A DNA stretch of 64,000 nucleotides from Chrysemys picta bellii (Eukaryota > Chordata > Testudines > Emydidae), in the NCBI RefSeq assembly GCF_011386835.1, contig NC_088792.1:224219894-224283893 (forward strand), read 5' to 3'. A model generated the notes under the pieces. The model did not search any database and had not been told where the DNA came from. It worked only from the letters and a program-made list of their open reading frames with translations. Of this stretch, positions 1 through 12,325 are shown one piece after another. Position 1 is the stretch's first letter; each line of letters starts with the position of its first letter. The translations under genes were made by a program, and so were the position numbers.

Positions 1-33
1 TTCTTGGTACAGATTTAAAGAAACAGTAGACAT

Positions 34-312
34 AGGCCTGGTCTCCACTTAAAAGTTAGGTTGACATAGCTATGGTGCTCAGGGTTGTGAAAAAATCACA
101 TCTCCGAGCACCATAGCTATGCCGACCTAACCCCCAGTGTACATATGGTTAGTCAATAGAAGAATTCTTTTATTGACCTAGGTAATGCCACTCGGAGAGG
201 TTACCTACAGGGATGGAAAACCTCCTTCCATTGCTGTAGGAAGCATCTATGCTACGGAGCAGGATGGTGCGAGAACTGTGTCGCTCCAGAGCCGGTAGTG
301 TGGAGATAACCA
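34..312. mobile_element. MITE-like DNA element with internal hairpin
   Basis: Starts AGGCCTGGTCTCCACTT, the form of end shared by several elements in this window (for example 20379). It carries a strong internal inverted repeat, 55-80 against 106-131, with two mismatches in 26. The right end (AGTGTGGAGATAACC near 298-312) is a weaker match and no clear target duplication was found. Confidence 0.5.
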
Positions 313-1139
313 TATTCTCAAAGAGGCATGTTCTACTTGCTTGGAGGCATGATCAGGTCCCTAAAACCTACTTTGCAGGTTCCTGGCCTTCTTAATAGTT
401 AGCTTATTGGAGATGCTACAAAACTACCTTTAAACAAAATAAATAATATAATCAAATGTTAACAGTCTCAAAATATTTTTATCACCAAACAAACAAACAA
501 AAAACACTTAACCCATTCCTAAAGTTTTACTCTTTAACCTTTTGATTAGTTGTTTTTGTGGAAAAACAAAAAAGTTTCCAGTAACTCTACTAGTAACAGC
601 TTTCAGCTGGCCTTCCATTTCAGAACTTACTGTTTACGAAGTATGTAATGCATAGGGAAAGTGTCAAAGTTGATTCAGAAACTAAAATCAATTTGTATCA
701 GGAAAACTTTTAAAGAAAATCCTTCAGAATACTTAGTCATTTTCTAGCATGTCTGGAAAGAAAAAGTCCTTTCTTTTGCACTTAGTTGTCAAAGCAAAAG
801 TAGTAGTGAGGTACCTCCTGTGCTATTGTACGGACAGGCCTTTGCTCCTTCAAACACAGGAAATGTCAACCCTCTGAATGTCTGAAAAAGACCAGTGGTG
901 TCAAATTCATTTGGAGGAGAGGGCTAGATTCCATGTTTAACAATTATCTGTGGGCAGCAATATAAACTCAGGATTTCTGTCACTGCCCTGGTAAAGCTCC
1001 ACCTGCTGGACACTCACTAAGCTACTGTGTTTAGGTCCCACCACGTGGGACCCTCTTAAGCTTGCCTTTCCCTGGTTTAAATAAGATCCACCATTATCTC
1101 TTTCTTTGGCCTTGCTGGTATCTTCCTGAGCACAGACTC
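313..1139. other. No recognised feature
   Basis: AT-rich non-coding DNA. No repeat family, exon or conserved motif was recognised by eye. Confidence 0.5.
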
Positions 1140-1147
1140 GTTTTGAC

Positions 1148-1361
1148 CAGGGCCGGCTCCAGGCACCAGCTTAACAAGCAGGAGCTTGGGGCGGCCACTC
1201 CAGAGGGGGGCGGCACGTCCAGCTATTTGGCGGCGGGTCCCTCACTCCGGCTCGGAGTGAAGAACCTCCCGCCGAATTGCCACCACTGATCGCGATTGCG
1301 ATCGCGGCTTTTTTGGGGTGGGGGTCTGCTTGGGGCAGCAAAAACCCTGGAGCCGGCCCTG
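1148..1361. mobile_element. hAT-type MITE, 214 bp, 8-bp target duplication
   Basis: Bounded by CAGGGCCGGCTCCAGG and GGAGCCGGCCCTG, an inverted pair of ends, and by an exact 8-bp direct repeat GTTTTGAC (1140-1147 and 1362-1369). No coding capacity. The 8-bp duplication and CAG-type ends are typical of hAT transposons. The same end type occurs at 40725-41089. Confidence 0.88.
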
Positions 1362-1469
1362 GTTTTGACTATCTGTAAACCATTCATGGAAGTGGGATCT
1401 TACAGTCCAACTGCCCAGGTCCCCAAATTCACTGAAGTTTGAAGTTTATTAATATAGAATCTTAGTAGG

Positions 1470-1895
1470 GTTGTGGCTCTGGGCAGGGGGGGAGGGGTTC
1501 AGTGTGTGGGAGGGGTCTCCAGGCTGGGGCAGGAGGTTGGGGTGCGGGGTGGGTATGGGTGCAGGTTCTGGGAGGGAGTTTGGATGTGGGAGGGGACTCA
1601 GAGCTGGGGCAGGGGGTTGGGGCGCTCGCTCTGGGCAGCGCTTACCTCAAGTGGCTCCCAGGAAGTGGCAACATGTTCCTCTGGCTCCTAGGCGAAGGGG
1701 TGGCCAGGAGGCTCCGCGTGCTGCCCCTGTCTGCACATGCAACATCTGCAGCTCCCGTTGGCCGCGGTTCCCAGCTAATGGGAGCTGCGGAGCCGGTGCT
1801 TGGGGCATTGCTTGTGCCATGCGCAGGGGCAGCGTGGGAGCTCCCCGGCCACCCCTGCGCCTACAAGTTGGAGGGACATGCCAGTCACGTCTAGG
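1470..1895. repeat. GC-rich interspersed repeat
   Basis: G-rich block containing two related units built on GCTGGGGCAGG and GGTTGGGG, about 90 bases apart, then a part resembling the GC-rich cores of other turtle MITEs (CGCGGTTCCCAGCTAATGGG, compare 45411-45742). It is open in several frames only because stop codons are rare in such DNA; I do not regard it as coding or as a LYN promoter. Confidence 0.45.
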
Positions 1896-2970
1896 AGCCG
1901 GCTGCTGCAGCCAATCCCACCCTTTCCTAAAGCCGAAAGTTGTGAGTGCTCTGTTTATGGCTTACCTCTTCGGAGATGTGATAGTTGAAGCACATAACTC
2001 ACAGGAATTTGTAAAGATTTCTAACACAATTACTCTTTACTATAGATAGCCCAAGAGATATACAGATCTAGACAAAACAGTAAAACACCTATGTGCCTTT
2101 ACTTGTTTCAGTTTCCTTATTACTCTTGATTGTTCTTTGGATTTTGCTCATAGTCCTCTAGAGTGTCCAGGATCACTTTTCCTGCACGTGGCTTCTCCTC
2201 CAAATTGTCTCTCTCCCCCATGCAGCCAGCTTTTTTCTTCCTTGGTCCTGCAATCAAAAATGACCCCTCTATTAAAAAAGCATGCCCCTTTTGTTCTTCC
2301 CTGCCCAAAGCCTCCTGTGTCTTTTTAAACCAGCGTTGTCACCTCTCTCCCTTTTGTTCCCGTTAGGTATTTTTCACTCTCCACTCCCCACTTTCTGCAG
2401 ATAAACTTGGTTAAACTAGTTTTCCAGCTCAGGCACCCTTCTTAGCATATCCATTGTTTGGGCAGTGCCTAATTGTTAAGGTTAACCTCTTTGTTTGTTG
2501 CTTATCTTCTTCCAGATAGGCTGGGTGATATGTATTAAGGGAGCTCATTAGCTTATAACTGACTCACTACACACTGAGGCAATTAATGACAGAGCAATTT
2601 CATAAAATTAGAATTAATGAATTATAGGTAGACAGATTCCTCAAATTGTCATATTTCCTACTCCCTTTACTCTATCTTGGCTCTCTCACTGGAGCCAATA
2701 GGATGTTTGTACAGAGAACAAGAGGCAAATACTGCCTTTACATAGTAACTAAACTTTTATTTGTTCAGTACCTTATTGTCACACTCAGTAAGAAATTCTG
2801 CTCCCCTTTAGGCCACCACTATTTCTGCCCGTTGTTTCTCAACCTTCCCCATCTTCCTTTACCTGTTTCGCTCCCTCTGCTCTGTCTTTTTATGTATCTA
2901 ATCTATTCTTCCCTCTACATTTCCTTCCCAGCAGCAACCCCAATTCTGATGCATGAGGACTTGTGATTCA
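1896..2970. other. No recognised feature
   Basis: Non-coding, with pyrimidine-rich tracts at 2150-2400 and 2810-2940. No repeat family or exon recognised. Confidence 0.45.
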
Positions 2971-3165
2971 GGGGGGAGGGATAGCTCAGTGGTTTGAGCA
3001 TTGGTCTGCTAAACCCGGGGTTGTGAATTCAATCCTTGAGGGGGTCACTTAGGGATCTGGGGCAAAATCAGTACTTGGTCCTGCTAGTGAAGGCAGGGGG
3101 CTGGACTCAATGACCTTTCAAGGTCCCTTCCAGCTCTAGGATATGGGATATCTCTATTAATTAAA
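2971..3165 (+). mobile_element. tRNA-derived SINE with CR1-like tail (tortoise Cry I type)
   Basis: Head with an A-box-like TAGCTCAGTGGTTTGAGCA and a B-box-like GGTTGTGAATTCAATCC, so tRNA-derived. The tail, GGACTCAATGACC through CAAGGTCCCTTCCAG, is nearly the same as the 3' end of the CR1 copy at 36230-36290. Tortoise SINEs that share the 3' end of CR1 LINEs are established knowledge; this supports a turtle source and mobilisation by CR1. Confidence 0.85.
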
Positions 3166-3268
3166 AAAAAAGTTAAAAAAAGCTATAAAACTCACTCTCT
3201 TTATGTACCTTTGCAATGCAAACTCGAGGATTAAGCCTGCAAACACTACTGAGCCTACTTTACTATTA

Positions 3269-3382
3269 AGGCCCTGCTCCTGCAATTTGTTGTGGGTAGG
3301 CAGACTGCAACTAATGAATTGCAGGACTGGGCCTAAGTCAATGGGACTATTTGTTGTAGTAAGTGATTGCAGGAATAGGCCC
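3269..3382. repeat. Short palindromic MITE-like repeat
   Basis: GGCCCTGCTCCTGCAA near 3270 faces TTGCAGGACTGGGCC near 3321 and ATTGCAGGAATAGGCCC at 3366-3382 in inverted orientation. Elements with the same end type are at 60651-60740. No coding capacity. Confidence 0.45.
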
Positions 3383-3889
3383 CTCGAGCACAAAAAATCA
3401 TCCAAATCAATACAAACTATTACAATAGCATTGAATCCAATCATCATAGCTTGTGAAAATGGAAATAAAAGTATTCAAAGACTGAAAACAAGAAATGGCC
3501 AGTCACATTCAAAATCGTAACAGTGGAGTATTAAGGCCGATTCATATTAAATCCATCTGACATATGAGTGCTCTAGTTTCTGCAAATGGGAAAAGAATTA
3601 GCATCTTCCAATGCAAGAGAGAAACATGTGTGATCATTACATTAAATCCTGAATCTGGCTGGAGAGAGTTCCATGTAATTCAGAACTATATTTCAGAGCC
3701 CTTTATTTTAACCTAGCAAAACCTCGTGTGTAGTTTCGTAAGCCTTTTGTAAAAGCCAGGTTTTGTGCTTGCTAACTAGCCTGCCAGACTTGAGGCACCA
3801 GAAATTTGCTGTCCTTTTAACCTGCCTTTATGGCTATTTAATAATAAAACTTGGCACTTAACACAGTTTTGCAAACATTAATCACCATA

Positions 3890-4080
3890 AAATAGTGGAG
3901 GTCCTATATCTAGTGATTGGAGCCTGGGACTGAGTCACAGCTCTTGGATTTTATTTCTAGGTCTGCTAATGACTCCATATGTGACCATGTACTTCACCCG
4001 TTTGTGCCTCCATTTGCCTGACTGTGAAAAGGGTGCAATAATACTTACTCCCCTGAGGATGGCTGTGAGAGTTAGGAGTA
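3890..4080 (+). repeat. MIR SINE remnant
   Basis: Resembles the MIR core and 3' part: TGGGACTGAGTCACAG, a stretch on tgtgaccatgtacttcaccc, then TTTGTGCCTCCATTTGCC and GTGAAAAGGGTGCAATAATA. Old and diverged, as expected for this amniote-wide family. Confidence 0.7.
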
Positions 4081-6007
4081 AAACCAGCCGCCTCTTTCTT
4101 CCTTCACCACCACCATGGAAGGCTCTTATGCAGTGGAGATGGTGTGGGAGGATTGCTGTCCACTTACCCCCAGCACATCTCACCAGCACCTGGCTGGGCA
4201 TTGCTTTGCAAGCGGGGGTAGAGCTGGGTATGGGTGGGAGATACACAGGCTGTGTGCACATTCATTCTTAAATCCCAACTCTTAAAGAATTTCAGGGGGT
4301 TTGTTTTAATATTTTGTCTAAATCTTCCAATTCATGTTGTCCTTTGTCTCATTTGGCTACATTTGTACTGAACTGGTGGCTGAGACAACTTCCAAAAGAT
4401 TATTACAGCTTACTTAGCTGAGATAAACAAGTTATCAACCTAAGCAGGCTACTGTCTCATGCTTTCAAGGGATTATTATAAACACAGTTTAAAGTTGTGC
4501 AAAAAATGAGCTTTTTACAAATTAACTCCCCTAAAAAGTCATCATATGGAGCTCAATCTTCCTCCAATAGAATTCAAGGGGAGTTTTGCCATTGACATCA
4601 ATGGGGGTGAGATCAGGTGCCTCTAACTTGAAAGCTTGCACAGTTAGTCAATACTCTGTATATTTATGTTATCAGTAACAAGATGGAAATTGCATGAGAT
4701 CTTTTCTCTATGGTTGTGTAACTTACGGTCACCAGATTCAGCACTGTCGTATTTTCAACTACTTTTCCAGTTTCCTCCTAAAACAATTCTGATTTGCAAA
4801 ATCAAACCAGAGTTCACAGAGTTCCAACAGGAACTGCAATCTAAAATAATGGTGTTAGTTTAGTTCAAACTAGACAACTTAGGCCAAAATGTTCAAACCT
4901 GAGTGTCTCTTGTTAGGGTCCTAAATCCATATTGGGCACATAAATACAATGTCCTGAGCTTCAGAAGTGTTGAGCATGCCATTGACGTCAATATAGCTTT
5001 ACTGAGAAGCCATATAAAGAGGTCCACTAGAAAATGAAAGCGCCTTCCCCTTGTCTATAATAGAATTATATGTTGGATTTTATTTTCAGGTGTGATTGTT
5101 TTTGCTTTTTGAAGTGGCTGAAAGAGTTTGAGAATTTTTCATTTGCTAAATCTATCAATATGAATGTCACTTTCAGCTCTAAGTACTTTACGTATTTATA
5201 AATAGAGATTTGACAAAATAGAAATAAGCCTGCAGAAAACCTTTTTGACCCCAGCATGTCTTTCATTAAGCCTTCCATTAAAGAATCCATCATGGACATT
5301 CTTCAAGGAATTTTCCTCCCTCGTGTCATCACTGGCATGTCATGATGTAGCTTGATGATATTTAATGGGCCCCATATCCATTTTCAGATAGCTGTGGAGC
5401 ACTCCTTGCAGGAAGCAAGTTCATTCCAAGAAAATAAAAATTATCCTAGAAAAGACACGGTGGGTAACTTATCAGAGATCTCATACACTGAAGTAAGAAC
5501 AGATGGGGGATTTGGAGTAGTGTCCATTAAGGATTCACCCTAATGAATAGTCAAAGAAAGCACTCCCTGAGACATGTGCAGGTGCTATATTTGGTTGGAT
5601 TGAAAATTTTGGGACCCATAGATACAAATTTACATACACACTCATGAAGGGTGGAGAGGGTTCATTTTAATCATCACTTAAGGTGCAAGCTGATAATGCT
5701 CCCCTGAGCATTGACTAGGCCACAGGTCTTACTAGCTTGGTCTACGTAGGAGGGGTGAGTAAAATGGGTGAAGAAACTTCTTGCTTAATCCTCCCTTCCA
5801 TCCATTCTTCTTGTAACAATGAGGCCAAGTTTCAAATAAATCCAGACAAAAGCTTTATATTTGTTGGAATCAATACCAATGTTTTGCATGTTTATAAATT
5901 AGGCATTTTGCCCTGGTATAAATATTGTAGATGCGCAAAGTTAAACTACATCCTGCACTGGGAGGGTGTGCATGCGTGCGTGGGAGTGTGCATGCTTGCA
6001 TGGTGGG
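4081..6007. other. No recognised feature
   Basis: AT-rich non-coding DNA. A weak palindromic stretch near 4546-4620 (gagctcaatcttcc / ggggtgagatcagg) may be a decayed MITE. Nothing else recognised. Confidence 0.4.
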
Positions 6008-6332
6008 ATGGGGTGGCCAACCTGTGGCTCTTCAGAAGTTAATAAGCGGCTCCTTGTATAGGCACCGACTCCAGGGCCTGGAGTTACAGGCGCCAACTTT
6101 CCAATGTGCCGGAAGGGGATCACTGATAAACCCCTGGCTCTGCCACAGGTCCTGCCCCCACTCCACCCCTTCCCGCCCCCTCCCCTGAGCCTGCCATGCC
6201 CTCGCTCCTCCCCCACCCCTCCAGAGCCTCCTGCACGCCACGAAACAGCTGCTGACGTATTACTGTGGTTCTTTGGCAATGTACATTGGTAAATTCTGGC
6301 TCCTTCTCAAGCTCAGGTTGGCCACCTCTGGG
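6008..6332. mobile_element. hAT-type MITE with GC-rich core
   Basis: Left end GGGGTGGCCAACCTGTGGCTC and right end GAGCTTGAGAA-side motif CTCAGGTTGGCCACCTCTG are inverted. The C-rich core at 6150-6240 explains the long open frames there. Target duplication not clear. Confidence 0.6.
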
Positions 6333-6475
6333 GTAGGGGTTTCAGCACTGTAATTCGGACAGAATAAAGAACAGACTGTGTGAAAGAGAACCAGCATTAA
6401 GTTCACTTTAAGCAGGAAGTGCTTAAGTTTCCACAGAAACTTCAAGGAGCTCTGTCCATCCACCTTCCTATAGAG

Positions 6476-6798
6476 TAGTGGTGCTTCAACCAGGAGTATA
6501 TGTACCCTTGGGGGGTACACAGAGGTATTCCGGGGGTACATCAACTCAGTTAGATATATACTTAGTTTCACAACAGGCTACATAAAAAGCACTAGCGAAG
6601 TCAGTACAAACTAAAATTTCATACAGACAGAATGAAAAAGTAAGCAATTTTTCAGTAATAGTGTGCTGTGACACATTTGTGTTTTTATGTCTGATTTTTG
6701 TAAGCAAGAAGTTTTTAAGTGAGATAAAATTTGGGGTATGCAAGACAAATCAGACTCCTGAAAGAGAGAGAGTGGTCTGGAAAGGTTGAGAACCACTG
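6476..6798. mobile_element. hAT-type MITE, 323 bp, 8-bp target duplication
   Basis: Flanked by exact direct repeats CTATAGAG (6468-6475 and 6799-6806). The right end GGTTGAGAACCACTG is inverted to the left end TAGTGGTGCTTCAACC. The interior is AT-rich and non-coding. Confidence 0.85.
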
Positions 6799-6806
6799 CT
6801 ATAGAG

Positions 6807-8057
6807 GAATAGTTTATTGCTACTGGTATTTCATGAAGTACTCTCAAGTTCTACAGAACACCACAGTGCCTTAAGGCCCATAAATTGTGATTTCTGTGGC
6901 CAATTTGTCACAATGATGATTAGTTTAAATATTTAAAAAAAAATAAGGACCATCTTGTGAACCCCTTAGTCCCATTGGTGAGCATTTACATGCATAAATC
7001 TCAGTGTGACTTCTTGTATGTTTAGGTGTTCACCAATAGGAGTAAGGTATTTGCAATTACAGCCAGATTCCAGTCTGGATAATCCAGTGCCAGGAATTTA
7101 CTTTTCAATCTCAGTTGGAAATGAAGTTCTCAACCTAATCAGTTGTGTAATGTTGCTGTGTGCCACTAAATACAGCTTTATTTCACTTCAGTGCTGGATG
7201 CACTTTAGTGGTGGGGGAAGTGATTCCATGTGTGTGTAAAGTATAGTTTGTATGGCACTTTAATTCTGTAAAGTGCTTTGGGATCTTTCCTAAACTTTGT
7301 TAGTATGATGATACAATTTTGTTTTTACCCGTAGTCCATTTTATCTGATCCTTTTAGAAGATTCGGCTAAAGTTGTTAATTCTGTTATGACAAATTAATA
7401 CCTTATTTCCCCTTCCTTCCTCTTCAAGGACATTAAATACAAAGGAAAAAAGTGTTTAAAAAAAAAGGTGCAATTGCCTAGAGACTGGTGAAACTGATTA
7501 ATTCATTGGTGCTATTGATTCAAAATCCTGGAGGATGCAGTTCAGGCAAAGAATTGCAATAAAATAAAGTGTGATCACATCAGAAAACGGATGTTAGCTT
7601 ATCATAAAACAAGTTTAATATTGGTGCCAGAAATGACTACATAAACCTGGAACATGTTCCTAATTCTTTAAGTCCATAATTCATAAAATCCATTATGTAA
7701 TTCTTTACGAATTTCTATAATGTTAAAATGGCAACCTCTCTGCGGAGTGATGTTATTTTAATATTTTATTAAAATAAACAAGGAAAAGCTGAATGTATGA
7801 TTTCATATAAATTCAGTTGTCCTTCCCTTGAATTAAAGCTACTTTTATTTCATTTCAAAATAATCTTTCCATCTTTCAAATTGTAGTAATGACATGATTA
7901 TAGGTCCTATTTAATATACTCCTTGTTTATGTTTTGACTGGGTAAGGAATGATATGAGGCCAAGTTTCTAATGAGTCTCAACAAAAGGTGAGAGGGATTT
8001 ATGGAAAGCCAAAGGAGTTTTGCCTGGGAAGGAGTTTTCTTTAGGTCCTTGTAAGAG
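6807..8057. other. No recognised feature apart from a possible MIR tail
   Basis: Non-coding. CTGTAAAGTGCTTTGGGATC at 7267-7286 resembles the end of a MIR- or L2-type repeat. No exon recognised. Confidence 0.35.
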
Positions 8058-8060
8058 TTA

Positions 8061-8284
8061 GGCTAGGTCTACACTACCCGCCTGAATCGGCGGGTAGAAA
8101 TCGATCTCTCAGGGATCGAATTATCACGTCTCGTCGGGATGCGACAATCGATCCCCGAATCAACACTCTTACTCCACCAGCAGAGGTGGAAGTAAGCACC
8201 GTCGACGGGGAGCCACGGAGGTTGATTTTGCCGCCGTCCTCACAGCAGGGTAAGTCGGCTCCCCCCTGTAGTGAAGACCTGCCC
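8061..8284. mobile_element. MITE-like DNA element
   Basis: Left end GGCTAGGTCTACACTAC is inverted to TGTAGTGAAGACCTGCCC at the right. Related ends occur at 13037, 20379 and 44645. CpG count is higher than in the surrounding DNA, which suggests a fairly young copy. No coding capacity. Confidence 0.6.
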
Positions 8285-8309
8285 TTACTTTCCCGTAGAT
8301 GGTCTTGTT

Positions 8310-8393
8310 ATTGATTTCTATTATGGTAGTGCCTAAGTGTCCTAATCAAGATCGGGATCCCATTTTGCTTGGTACTATATAAACATAAAGTAC
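8310..8393 (+). repeat. Ancient interspersed repeat fragment
   Basis: TTATGGTAGTGCCTAAGTG, GATCGGGATCCCATTTTGC and TATATAAACATAAAG follow the order seen in the better-kept copy at 40422-40535. Family not named with certainty. Confidence 0.4.
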
Positions 8394-8459
8394 GTGTATG
8401 AGTACTCTGCAGTCAGGAGCTGTGAATGCAGAACTTGTAGAAATACCTGAGTTTACTGT

Positions 8460-8670
8460 GATCAAAACTAGTTCAAGTAGCAACAGCAGTGAAGCTGTGG
8501 CAGCATGGGCAGAGGTCACCTGAGTACATACTGAGGGTCGTCGGTGGATGGGCTAGCCTGTGGAGCCACTTCACTGCTATTGTTACTCAAGCTAGTTTTG
8601 AGCTAGCTAGAAAGATAGCTCAGGTATGTCTACAAATGTCGCAATCACACCACCCAGTTCCACGATAGCG
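8460..8670. mobile_element. Palindromic MITE-like element
   Basis: TCAAAACTAGTTCAAGTAGC with cagcagtgaag at 8461-8492 is inverted to CTTCACTGCTATTGTTACTC with agctagttttga at 8569-8602, so the stretch can form a long hairpin. CAGGTATGTCTACAAATG after it resembles the TGTCTACA ends of nearby MITEs. Confidence 0.55.
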
Positions 8671-9291
8671 GGGAGAGAGTCCCTGTCCCAAAGAAGAACT
8701 GTAATTTTAGATGCAAAGCTCTCTTAATAATTAGTGTCCCAAATGTGCGCATGGCTTCTGCTGGTAGTGTCCCTTACATACAAGACATAGTTGGAAAACT
8801 AAGTCAGTCTTTGAAATGAAAATCATTTATTTTATTGTGTGTTGAATGAATTGTGAGCACTATAGTGCACACACCTTTGCTGCTTTGTGTGTGATAGAGG
8901 TTTTCTGGTTTATAAATAGAAATTATATTTCACTTCCTGATTCACTAATGAATAATCCTCTGTCTATGCTATGTTCCCATGAACTGTTCTTTGCTCTGTT
9001 CCTTTTTAACTGCTAAAAACTCCAATTTCAGCAATCTTCAGCTTCTTCCTATGTGCAACATTGCTCAACTCCAGGTTATGAAAGCTTAAAAAAAAATTTA
9101 GCAGTCCAGTGGCTCCTTTTACCTTAGTAAGCACAGTGAAGGACAGCCTTCCACTGTAAATATTTGATCAGGCTTTTTATGAGCAAATGAGTGATTTGTT
9201 AAGAATGATAAGACTATAGCTTGAATCTTTATTGTTTTGTATACTGAGCTTTATCATATCCTCCATGCTGTCTAGAAATACATAGTAAATT

Positions 9292-9417
9292 ATCAGAGGG
9301 GTAGCCGTGTTAGTCTGTATCCACAAAAACAACGAGGAGTCCGGTGGCACCTTAAAGACTAACAGATTTATTTGGGCATAAACTTTCATGGGTAAAAAAA
9401 CCTCACTTCTTCAGGTG
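9292..9417 (-). mobile_element. Penelope-like element, short terminal copy
   Basis: 126 bp flanked by an exact 11-bp duplication CATAGTAAATT (9281-9291 and 9418-9428). The sequence (TAGCCGTGTTAGTCTGTATC, TGGCACCTTAAAGACTAACA, GGGCATAAACTTTCATGGG) matches the other copies at 26004, 30956, 46053 and 55168; the 30956 copy carries the end of a Penelope-type reading frame. The long duplication fits target-primed reverse transcription. It lies inside an older repeat related to 40422-40535 (resuming GGTCCCTACCCCAGACAG at 9431). Confidence 0.85.
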
Positions 9418-9985
9418 CATAGTAAATTGTGGTCCCTACCCCAGACAGCTTACAATAAAAAGGCCCTATCTTGTTCCCAATGGAGTCAGTATGAATTTGC
9501 CATTGGCACAGGATTGAATTTAAATGAAATGATACTGTCGAGTAAACAGGAAGAAATTTGGTTTGCAATCAGTGCATATATCATTGGGAGATCATCATGG
9601 AAAAACGAAGTGTTTAGATATTGTAGTGATGGGTTTTATGCAAGTATCAAATAATCGAGTAGACAGATTTGTTATTTTAAAGGTCCGTAACATGGGAATT
9701 TTGGATTTTGACTTGAATGTAGGCAAGTTTAACAAAATCCCATGGTACCTTCATAATTTATTATTTCTCAACCTATATAATCCTTTACTTTAATGGAGTT
9801 ACACTAGGAATTAATATGTCCCATTGTTTTTGGCTAGCTCCAAGCATATGCATATTAAAATATAATTTGGTTTCATCTCATTTTTCCCAGATAAAGATTA
9901 GGAAAAGTGCAAGAATTTTAGAAATGTTGTTGTCAGAAGGGAGACCAGGTACAGCAATGGACTTGAGAAAGACTCTAATTCTCAC

Positions 9986-10389
9986 TAAGGTTGCCAAGTG
10001 TCTGGTTTTTGACTGGAAAGTCCAGTTGAAAAGGGAACCTGGCAGTCCAATGAGGCAGAAGGAGGCACTGGATCATTAACCTGCACCAACCCCTGCTGAG
10101 CCAGGGCCACTTCCTCCTACCTGCAGACAGGCTCTGCATCAGCTCCTGTCCCAGCCCTGGAGCAGAGGGAGCCCAGCTGGGGGACGTGGGGAAGAGGTGG
10201 AGACAATCTAGTGACAAGTGTGGTGGGGAGAGCAGCAAGTGATGGGGAGGGGGAAAGAGGAGCGGGTGGGGGGCAGGGCCTGGGGAAGAGGCAGAGCAGG
10301 GGCGGGGCCTTGGGATGAAGTGGCGGGGTGGGAGGGCAGGGCCTCGGGGGGGGGTCTGGTTTTCAGCCAATAGAAAGTTGGCAACCCTA
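9986..10389. mobile_element. MITE with GC-rich core, 404 bp
   Basis: Ends TAAGGTTGCCAA and TTGGCAACCCTA are inverted. The 8-bp flanks ATTCTCAC (9978-9985) and CTTCTCAC (10390-10397) match at seven positions. Its core at 10090-10350 is purine-rich on this strand, which accounts for the apparent reading frame on the other strand. Related small element at 57301. Confidence 0.72.
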
Positions 10390-10399
10390 CTTCTCACAT

Positions 10400-11052
10400 C
10401 AGTGGGACTGATGTCACAGGGAAAAGGTTCTTGGGACCAATTCAGATCTCATTTAAAATGGTGCAAATTCATTAATTTCAAGGGAGCAGCCCATACTTGC
10501 ACCAGGTCTGTATGGTGTCTTTGTTCATTGTTCTTCACACATATTAGTATAAGCTATAAGAGGTCTGAGTATGGTTCTCTGCCTGGTAAAGTTTGAGTAG
10601 AGTTCAGCCTTCACTAACACTTCACATGTTGAATGGACTGCTTGTGGGGCAGGGGGATGGGAGAAGCATGATAGTCTTGGAAATGCAGTGCCCTTCAGTG
10701 TGGTGTTCTCTGGTGCATGTGTGTCTGCCAGGTAAGGGATTGGATTAAAATGAGGAGGGAATATGAGGGTGGTGGGCTGGACCAATGAATTAAATAAAGA
10801 GGGGACTAAAATAGATGAGACAGGAAGTGAATAATATATGCATAAGGATTTCAGCAGAAAGTCAGTCTATGTTCCAGAGGCAATGTTCTGGAAACTAGTG
10901 TAAAAGGGAGATGTGGGAAAGGAAACAAGGTTAGGGTGAAGATTGACTCAAAGGTTTCTGGGCTTGGGAGCCCAGGGAATGTCCTGAGTTAATGAGAATG
11001 GAATCAGAGACGTGCAGTAGGCCAAAAATCCTTTTTATGAGCAGTGGTGGAA
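10400..11052. other. No recognised feature
   Basis: Non-coding DNA between a MITE and the 3' end of a CR1. Nothing recognised. Confidence 0.4.
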
Positions 11053-12325
11053 TATAGAATCATAGAAATGTAGGGATGGAAAGGATCTTGAGAAATCATC
11101 TAGTCCAGCCCCCTGCGCGAAGGCAGGACCAAGTAAACTTAGGCTGGGCAAGGGCCTGTCAGGGATGGTCTATTTCCAATGATTCCAAAACCTCTATTGG
11201 AAGCCTATTTCAGAACTTAACCCTTTTAGTCAGAAAATTTTTCCTAATATTCAGCCTAAATCTCCCTTGCTGCAGATTAAGCTTATTACTTGTTCTCCAT
11301 GTCCACTGAAGGTAGGACAAGAATTGATCACAGTCCTCTTTATAACAGCCCTTAATATAGATGAAGACTGTTATCAGCTCCCCCATCAGTCTTCTCTTCT
11401 CAAGACTAAACTTGCCATTTTTTTAACCTTTCCACATACATCAGGTTTTCTAAGCCTTTTATCATTTTTTGTTGTCCTCCTCTGGATTCCCTCCAGTTTG
11501 TCCACATCTTTCCTGAAGTGTGGTGCCAAGAATTGGACAGAGTACTCCAGCTGAGGCTCCCAGTGCCAAGTAGAGCAGGACAATTACCTCCTGTATCGTA
11601 CATATGATACTCCTGTTAATACACCCCAGAATATTAGCCTTTTTCACAAATGCACCACATTGTTGACTCATGTTCAATTTGTGATCCACTATAACCATCA
11701 GATGCTTTTTCAGCAGGACTCCCACATGGCCAGTTATTCCCCATTTTGCAGTTGTACATTTGTTCCCCCTCCCCTCCATCCCCTCCTCCCGAGTACTTTG
11801 TACTGTCTTTATTGAATTTCATCTTGTTGAATTGAAACAAATTCTCCAATTTGTCAAGATTCTTTTGAATTCAAATCCTGTCCTCCTCCAAAGTTCTTGC
11901 AAGTCCTCCCAGGTTGGTGTCATCTGCATATTTTATAAGCATTCTCTTAGTTACCCAAGTCATTAATGAAAATATTGAATAGTAGTAACAGACTCGGGAC
12001 TGACACCTGCTGGACCTCACTAGAGAGACACTCCCAGTTTGACAGAGAACTATTCATAACTACTCTTGGAGTGTGGTCTTTCAACCAGTTGTGTATCCAC
12101 CTTATAGTAACTTAATCTAGACTTCATTTCCCTAGTTTGCTTATGAGAATGTCATGTGGGATTATGTGAAAATCTTTACTAAAATCAAGGTTATCACACT
12201 ACTGCTTCCCGCACCATCCACTAGGCCAGAAACCCTGTCAAAGAAGGAAATTAGGCTGATTTGGCATGATTTGCTCTTGACAAATCCATGCTGGCTATTC
12301 CTTATAACCTTATTATCCTCTAGGT

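Noticed and set aside
1471..2049. 192-codon open frame on the + strand
   Set aside because: It lies in a G-rich repeat where stop codons are rare; overlapping frames are open too, and there is no recognisable domain or conserved codon pattern.
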